Shown here: positions 58,554-64,000 of the stretch, in pieces
How the letters are laid out: the number at the start of each line of letters is the position of its first letter
Position numbering within the stretch: the stretch's first letter is position 1
Assembly (NCBI GenBank): GCA_037126765.1
Contig: JBBCBC010000008.1
Coordinates: forward strand, 186,001 to 250,000
Direction of reading: 5' to 3'
From: Stenogyne calaminthoides
Taxonomy: Eukaryota > Streptophyta > Magnoliopsida > Lamiales > Lamiaceae
Length of the DNA: 64,000 nucleotides
Notes under the pieces: generated by a model
Databases searched by the model: none
What the model was told of the DNA's origin: nothing
The model's input: the letters and a program-made list of their open reading frames with translations, nothing else
Made by a program: the position numbers and the translations under genes

Positions 58554-60165
58554 TTGACGTATAACTACTCTGCGGTATCAACAATAACACCGGAGAAAGA
58601 GACCTGGAATATCAGGGTGAAAGTTCTTCGTCACTGGATTGTTCATGATCAGTTCATGTTGAATCAACAAAATTATTTGGAACTCATCTTAATGGATGAG
58701 CAGATATTTATCATTTATTATTTATTTTAATAATTATTAATTTATTATTATTATTATTATTTATCAACCATGTCTAATTTTATGGAATATATATTTATAG
58801 GGAACGAAGATTGGAGCAACAATCATCAGAAAGTTTATCAGGAAGTTCGAGCCCATCATTCTACATGGATTGTTCTACACTATATCCAATGTTAGTTTAA
58901 CTCAGAATAGAGGGGCTGTGTTGACAATAAAACATCCATACAAATTGCGGTTCCATAATCATACCAACATGCAAAGATGCTCTGGATTCATGATTCAAAA
59001 GTCTGAATATGATTTCACTTCTTTTGGTGAAATACAAAGGCAGTCTAGACAAGAATATGTTATCCTCAGAGGTAATCATTTTGTAAAAAGTATTATGCAT
59101 TCACATATTTCATAATTATGTAATCCACAAGTAAAATTGATAAGCCACAATTTAAACTCATGCTTTTGTATTTGTAGATATTACTAGATTTGTTATTATA
59201 TATAAAAAAATAAAATAAAACCAAGGTTATTAATGTGATTATTTGCATAACTATCTGTATTTGTTTCACATACAATAAAAATGTTTTTATTCTTCTCTGT
59301 GTTGTAGAATGGTCTGAATGGAACGTTCCCTGTGGAGCTTGATTGGTTTGTTGGTAGAAAGTTTTTATTCAGGTTTCATGTGTCCAAGTACAATCTAACA
59401 CAATCTTGGAATATTTATACTGTTAAGAAGGTGTCTGTGAATGAAAAGTTGATCAAAGAAATTGAAGATAGAAACTCTAAGTCAAAGGTATAAATTGAAA
59501 GTTTGACAAAAATATTAAAAGTATGATTTCTATTATGAATATTATTTTATATGTACTTTAATTTTTAAACTATTATTATCTACGCTGACCTTCAGGATGA
59601 AATCATGCTCGATTACACAAACCAAGGTGTTTGTGGCGATGAAAATGCTCTGGAACATAATGAAAAGGTTAGATCATATTATTTTGTTACTATATTCTAA
59701 TATAAACTGTTTTTAAATTTTTTTATAATTGTATTTGCCAATATAGGATAAGGGAGCAACATCATATGTTTGTTACAGTCAAGTAATTGAACCTTTAAAT
59801 GAAACACTAAACACAAAGAAAACTTTCAACGGACGTGATAGGGAGAATGAAACAATGTCCAAAGGGATAATTGCATTGGATATCATTGAGGTGGTCATAT
59901 TAAATTTATTTAAACAAACATCAAAACTTTAAAATTTACATACTTGCAATCAACATTTTCAAAATAAAATAATTTTTTTAATAATAATTAACCTTCATTC
60001 TCCCGTTTTTGTTAACAGGGGCATCAGTATGAAGAAAAAACCCTAGAAAGTAAGAGGAAGGCATCAACTACAATAGTTATTGATGATAAAAATGATGGAA
60101 TTGGGTCGAGCTCATCTTCTTCCGCACTTTTGAAAAAAGTCAAGATTGAACCAGACAACGAGTGA
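58554..60165 (+). pseudogene. RPA70-like OB-fold gene remnant of the Helitron
   Basis: The exons are about 58554-58703, 58801-59071, 59308-59487, 59596-59667, 59747-59890 and 60019-60165. The first opens TTG ACG TAT AAC (LTYNYSAVS, ITPEKETWNIRVKVLRHW), where ATG would be expected, so the start seems lost. Its donor is AT instead of GT after MDEQ. The second exon (GTKIGATIIRKF, ISNVSLTQNRGAV) completes the first OB fold (DUF223-like). The next exon (NGLNGTFPVELDW, KFLFRFHVSKYN) resembles the C-terminal OB fold, and its phase does not match, so a middle exon is gone. The end is Ser-rich with KKVKIEPDNE. RPA-like proteins bind single-stranded DNA during Helitron rolling-circle replication. Confidence 0.75.
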
Positions 60166-60390
60166 ACGTGTTTATTGAAGCATGACATTTTCTATTTATC
60201 CGTGTTTCATTATCTGGGATATTTTAATAAGTTATTTTGTTTGGTTATGAAGAATTTTTATCAAGTTGTTTTGTGAGGTTTTAAACATATTTAAATAAAT
60301 TGTTCATCAGAATATTAATTAGTTATTTTATTTGTCTTGATGATATCTTTTACAATACATTATGATTATATTAATTATAGTCCACAGTAT

Positions 60391-60644
60391 CGGTCAAGTT
60401 TCAGAGAAGACAAATCTCAGTTCTATTGTGTTTTGCAATGACTATTAACAAAAGTCAAGGCCAGTCTCTATCCAACGTTGGTCTATTTCTACCAAGACCT
60501 GTATTTACACACGGCCAACTATATGTTGCGATTTCTAGGGTGAAGAGTCAAAAGAGATTGAAAATACTTTGTCTTAATGATGAAGGAAAGCCCTCAAGCT
60601 CTACGATCAATGTTGTTTTCAAAGAAATTTTCCAGAATCTTTAG
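60391..60644 (+). pseudogene. C-terminal fragment of Helitron PIF1-type helicase
   Basis: It reads VKFQRRQISVLLCFAMTINK, then SQGQSLSNVGLFLPRP, then HGQLYVAISRVK, ending FKEIFQNL before TAG. These are the last SF1 helicase motifs (SQG of motif V, VAISR of motif VI) of plant Helitron helicases. The upstream ~1,000 or more residues (Rep, helicase motifs I-IV) are absent. Confidence 0.88.
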
Positions 60645-60733
60645 TGAATTAAAAAAAAAAATTTCATTATATGTGTTTTGACTCATTGTTTAATTACTGT
60701 ACAAACAATTATATCTATATTAATTTATGGTTT

Positions 60734-60863
60734 GTGAATAAGGGCAAATATACCCAAACTCATAACAAAAAAAAGATATATACCCATCTTAATAAGAAAA
60801 AAAGAAATATACTCATTTCATACTTTTCATCCAAAAATACTCTCACTTACCACTACCCTATCC

Positions 60864-60905
<42 letters not shown>

Positions 60906-61433
60906 GTGTTAATCAAATATTACATTTAAATGCATGTTAAAATTTTATAATTAAGGATATGAGATAAATAAAATAAAATAATTAAATTTAGTAAAAAATA
61001 TTATTAAAAAAGATTTATTCAATTTTTAGAAGTAAAATTAATGATATTTATAATTATAAAGAATAAAAAATGATAATTGGTCCATATAGTTAAATTTATT
61101 TATTACTATAAAATAATTATTTATATATTCTATTGATGCAGTATACTAAATTTTATTATAAAAAAAATTAATATTATTATTTAGTTTACAAAATAAAGAT
61201 ATAATAAAACAAATAAAGATGGATATATCTAATAAAATTAAACAAAAGAGAAATAGTCTATCACTTATTTACGTCTTAAGAAATAAGAGTGTGGGTCATG
61301 TGGGTATATATCTTTATTTTAATAAGGCCATATATGTATTTTTATTATAAAATGGGTAGATGTCTTTTTTTTATATGAAATGAGTAGATTTCTTTAAATT
61401 TTAATGAATGTGGGTATATACTTTTTTTTTCCG
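60734..61433. mobile_element. TIR element inside the Helitron tail, ~700 bp
   Basis: The left side (AATATACCCAAACTCAT, ATATACCCATCTTAATAAG, ATACTCATTTCATAC) is mirrored by the inverse on the right (TATATACCCACATTCATT, CTACTCATTTCATAT). It is flanked by TTATGGTTT (60725-60733) and TTATGTTTT (61434-61442), a 9-bp TSD with one mismatch. It contains an (AT)n run at about 60867-60902. It has no coding content. Confidence 0.6.
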
Positions 61434-61580
61434 TTATGTTTTAACCTTATAATACTAATTTTGTGTTACAATATTGTTATAATAATTTGTCATATAAAAT
61501 TATAAATGTTAAAATTTATATTAACTAATTTCATAGTAAAATATAATATTATTACTTTAAAAAATTATTTTATTTAAAAT

Positions 61581-61608
61581 CCCGTGTAATACACGGGTTC
61601 TACACTAG
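61581..61608 (+). other. Helitron 3' terminus (hairpin and CTAG)
   Basis: A GC-rich 7-bp stem with a 3-nt loop, followed by TTCTACACTAG and then T in the host, as required for Helitron insertion between A and T. Confidence 0.88.
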
Positions 61609-62699
61609 TCTATAACATGTAAATCTGTCGCTCCTTATTGCCAACTATGGAGCTTTTATTGTGTGATGCATTTTATATTTACATTTACATATATTATTGT
61701 AGTAATAAATAGTTTCTACCGAAACTTGTGGAAATCAATTGGTCCACATCTATTATCCATATAAATATTTATTCATTAATCATTTGATATTGGCCCAACA
61801 TATATGAACTGGGGTTCAGAAGCACTAGGAAAAGTTATCTTGAGTTCTATTCTATCGAGCTGGCTCTGAGTTTCTTATTTTAAAGTTATTATTATTGTAC
61901 TCCTATAATGTTTGAATTAATGGTATCATACTTTTCAATATCCATTTATTTCGTTTGTATGATCGAAAATTAGAGAAGAAAGAGACCTAAAATAAAATAC
62001 TGTTAACATATATAAAGATATAACATAATTTGATTTTTTCTTCTTTTTCTTTTTTTTTTTGTATGTTCGACAAAATTTGGTGTATATGGAGACATTTGTG
62101 GTGTGAATAGGTCACCCATAGAAAATGAAAACATCTTTATAGAGTATGAGTACAAGAAAGAAATGTGATTTCTGGGATCATGAGTATTCTGTGTTTTACT
62201 ATATATTTGATCATTTAGATGAATATATATATATATATATATAAATACATATTGATTGATATGTTACATATGTATGAACTGCTACGGGTGAGCAATGGTA
62301 TGTTTGGTCACCAAATCGAATAGTGATAATCGAACCATATCGAAATTTCATAATTAATAATCGATATGAAAATTGAATTGTTATGTAACTAAATTAGATA
62401 TTTTCGGTTCGGTTAAGGTTATTATCCGAATAACCGAAATTTTACATTTTTTCTTTTTCTTTTGGGATTTTTAAGCCTTATTGGGCATGAAAAAAATAAC
62501 TTAATAATATATTATTTATATAATTATATATCAAATATATTGTATTCAGTGTTAGGTTATTCTTTTGATTTTGTTTGAAAAATAATCGAATCGAAAATCA
62601 ATTTATGTGAAATTACGAAAAATTATGAATTTCGATTCGATTCAATTGATTATTTCGATCTTAAGCGTTGTTGTGTTCGATATAATAATTCAGCATTAA
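61609..62699. other. AT-rich intergenic DNA
   Basis: It contains an (AT)n run at about 62227-62242 and a stretch around 62310-62660 with repeated ATCGAA/TTCGGTT/TTCGAT motifs and no clear ends. No gene is seen. Confidence 0.5.
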
Positions 62700-63960
62700 T
62701 CGAACACGTAAGAGCGACACGTGTAATATTTATTAAAATAGTCATGCCCAATGGACAAGTGTGCTCGCCGTTCGTCAACCAAACAAGTTTGCTCGACCAG
62801 CTCGCCACTTGTCGCCCGAAACAGACATACTCGCCACTCAGATCAGGAAAGAAGGAATCAAATGAGCTAAGTCAAAAGGACTCAGACCAACCTGAGGGCT
62901 CAGACACGAACAAATCTGAGGACTCAGACAGCCAAAATGCTCAGACTATCCTGAGGGGTCAGTATGCTCGCATATTCTGAAGGTCAGTATGCTTGCAACT
63001 CAGATATCCTGAAGACTCAGATAATCTGAGGGTCAGTATGCTCGCAACTCAGATATCCTGAAGACTCAGATAATCTGAGGGTCTGTATGCTCGGTGCTCA
63101 GACATCCTGAGGGTTCAGATATCCTGAAGACTCAGATAATCTGAAGGGTCAGTATATTCGGTATTCAGACATCCTGAGGGTTCAGAACATCCTGAAGACT
63201 CAGATCACCTGAAGGGTTAGAGTGCTCGACACTCAGATATCCTAAAGACCCAAACATCCCGAAGACCTGGACATCCTGAGAGCTCAGTATGCTCAAGAAG
63301 GACCAGTATTCCAGCATAAAACTGACATGGTTAAAGGGGCGAACAAAGCATGCAGCCGAGCAAAAGATTGATTTGGACGACCAAAAGAGTGTCATATAGA
63401 CAAGCAAAAACAAAGATCAATCTAGAAGACGGAGTTGTAAAGGTGGCAGCATCTCAAGAGTTCTTGCATGGCTCGGAGTCTCCAGCTCCTGCTTGCCAAC
63501 CCAGCTCATGCTTGTCGGAGTGCTATAAATAGAAGAGAAAACAACAAGAGAAAGGTTCAGAAATTTCCCAGAGAGGTGAGGTTACAAAAAATTCGAGTAA
63601 TTATCCACACATACAGGAACCCTAGCACTCATATGCTAACTCTCCAAATCATCTTCATCTGTAACGATTCATCTTCATAAGATGTATCAAATATTGTACG
63701 TGTAAGCTCGCAATACCACATCCTGGCTTGGTATGCCCCCAGAGTAGTCATTTCTTGACGAACTGGGTCAACAAATTCTTCTTATTTTCAATTTATTTTA
63801 CACGTGCATGTTTCGTTTGTGAGTCGTCACCGAATTAGCCACATCATATTCCCCAAATCAAACGACTCGCGACAACCGTATAATGCACATCCCTATAAAT
63901 TGAGTCCAAAATAGTACTAGAGCCACCAATTTAATTCATATTACAAGGAAAAAAAGAAAA
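62700..63960 (+). repeat. Retroelement-like (LTR-like) tract
   Basis: The features suggest an LTR or leader: TGTAATATTTATTAAAATAG near the left, a TATAAATAG box at about 63523, and a block of CCACATCCTGGCTTGGTATG and GAACTGGGTCAACAAATTC near the right. Base composition is higher in GC than the flanks. No matching TSD, second LTR or retroelement protein was found in the window. The ORFs at 62744, 63165 and 63350 fall in repeats and are not credible. Confidence 0.4.
62840..63300. repeat. Degenerate minisatellite, unit ~50 bp
   Basis: Repeats are built from CTCAGATATCCTGAAGACTC, AGATAATCTGAGGG and GTCAGTATGCTCGCAA modules. Two units (about 62990-63090) are nearly identical, and others are rearranged. 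CCTGA/TCTGA/TCAGG modules occur on both strands, so many short hairpins are possible. Confidence 0.8.
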
Positions 63961-64000
63961 GGTATGAAGGGGGACTTGGGTTTCATTGCTTATTTTTGCA

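Larger units (their letters stand above)
55850..61608 (+). mobile_element. Helitron derivative (5' end uncertain)
   Basis: The 3' end is diagnostic: a 7-bp hairpin CCCGTGT-AAT-ACACGGG (61581-61597), 7 bases, then CTAG (61605-61608), followed by T. Inside are an RPA-like gene remnant and the C-terminus of a PIF1-type helicase, both standard cargo of plant Helitrons. The Rep domain and most of the helicase are missing, so it cannot move by itself. The proposed 5' end TCTCTATTAGTAATATAGGG (55850) is preceded by C rather than the expected A and is uncertain. If right, the SIS-like copy B lies inside the element. Confidence 0.7.

Noticed and set aside
62744..62980. ORF with repeated Ser/Asp/Gln (SEDSD...) motifs
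   Set aside because: It is produced by the minisatellite modules; the frame is not kept across the array.
1..64000. CRISPR arrays, operons or prokaryotic defence systems
   Set aside because: All spaced repeats seen are transposon TIRs, minisatellites or tandem duplications, and the gene structure is that of a plant nuclear genome.

Overview
This window is nuclear DNA from a flowering plant, probably a eudicot. It is AT-rich, its genes have GT-AG introns and long introns, it carries a plant A20/AN1 stress-associated protein gene, and it is dense in plant-type transposons (Copia LTR elements, an L1-type LINE, Mutator-like and Harbinger-like TIR elements, and a Helitron with RPA and PIF1-helicase pieces). 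No prokaryotic, organellar or CRISPR features were seen.

Layout. (1) Positions 1 to about 36,800 form a decayed tandem array of segmental duplications. Each unit holds, on the + strand, a copy of an unrecognised small gene (basic Ser-rich N-terminus beginning MASRIYRKL, then two or three hydrophobic segments), followed by the 3' end of a neighbouring convergent gene. Copies lie at 6407, 10614, 21361 and 33527; the tail of a fifth unit occupies positions 1-1787. All four copies carry different lesions. Copy 4, next to the intact neighbour gene, can be read as a full 241-residue ORF if a 91-nt GT-AG intron is removed. (2) The units have been invaded repeatedly. The paralogous units act as built-in empty sites, so several insertions can be delimited with target-site duplications (TSDs): a solo LTR (TSD ACAAT), at least six TIR elements with 9-11 bp TSDs, a 7.7-kb Mutator-like element holding a nested Copia element (TSD CGGAA), and a LINE with an 18-bp TSD.

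(3) 35,936-43,349 (minus) is a well-supported nine-exon gene for a 665-residue nuclear poly(A)-RNA-binding type protein: a Nab2/ZC3H14-like N-terminal PWI-like fold, an acidic middle, and a PABPN1-like RRM with an Arg/Pro/Ser-rich tail. (4) 46.4-49.3 kb (plus) is an intact A20/AN1 zinc-finger (SAP) gene with 5'UTR introns. (5) 50.8-54.1 kb is a Copia element with short LTRs that has lost its reverse transcriptase domain. (6) 55.6-57.6 kb holds two broken, partly duplicated copies of a small Ser-rich plant gene resembling the SIS family. (7) About 55.9-61.6 kb is a Helitron derivative with an RPA-like OB-fold gene remnant, the last ~85 residues of a PIF1-type helicase, and a textbook 3' terminus (hairpin plus CTAG). 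(8) 62.7-64 kb is a retroelement-like tract with a degenerate ~50-bp minisatellite.

Only two genes look clearly functional (the PWI-RRM protein and the SAP protein), plus possibly copy 4 of the small membrane-protein family. Everything else is mobile or decayed.
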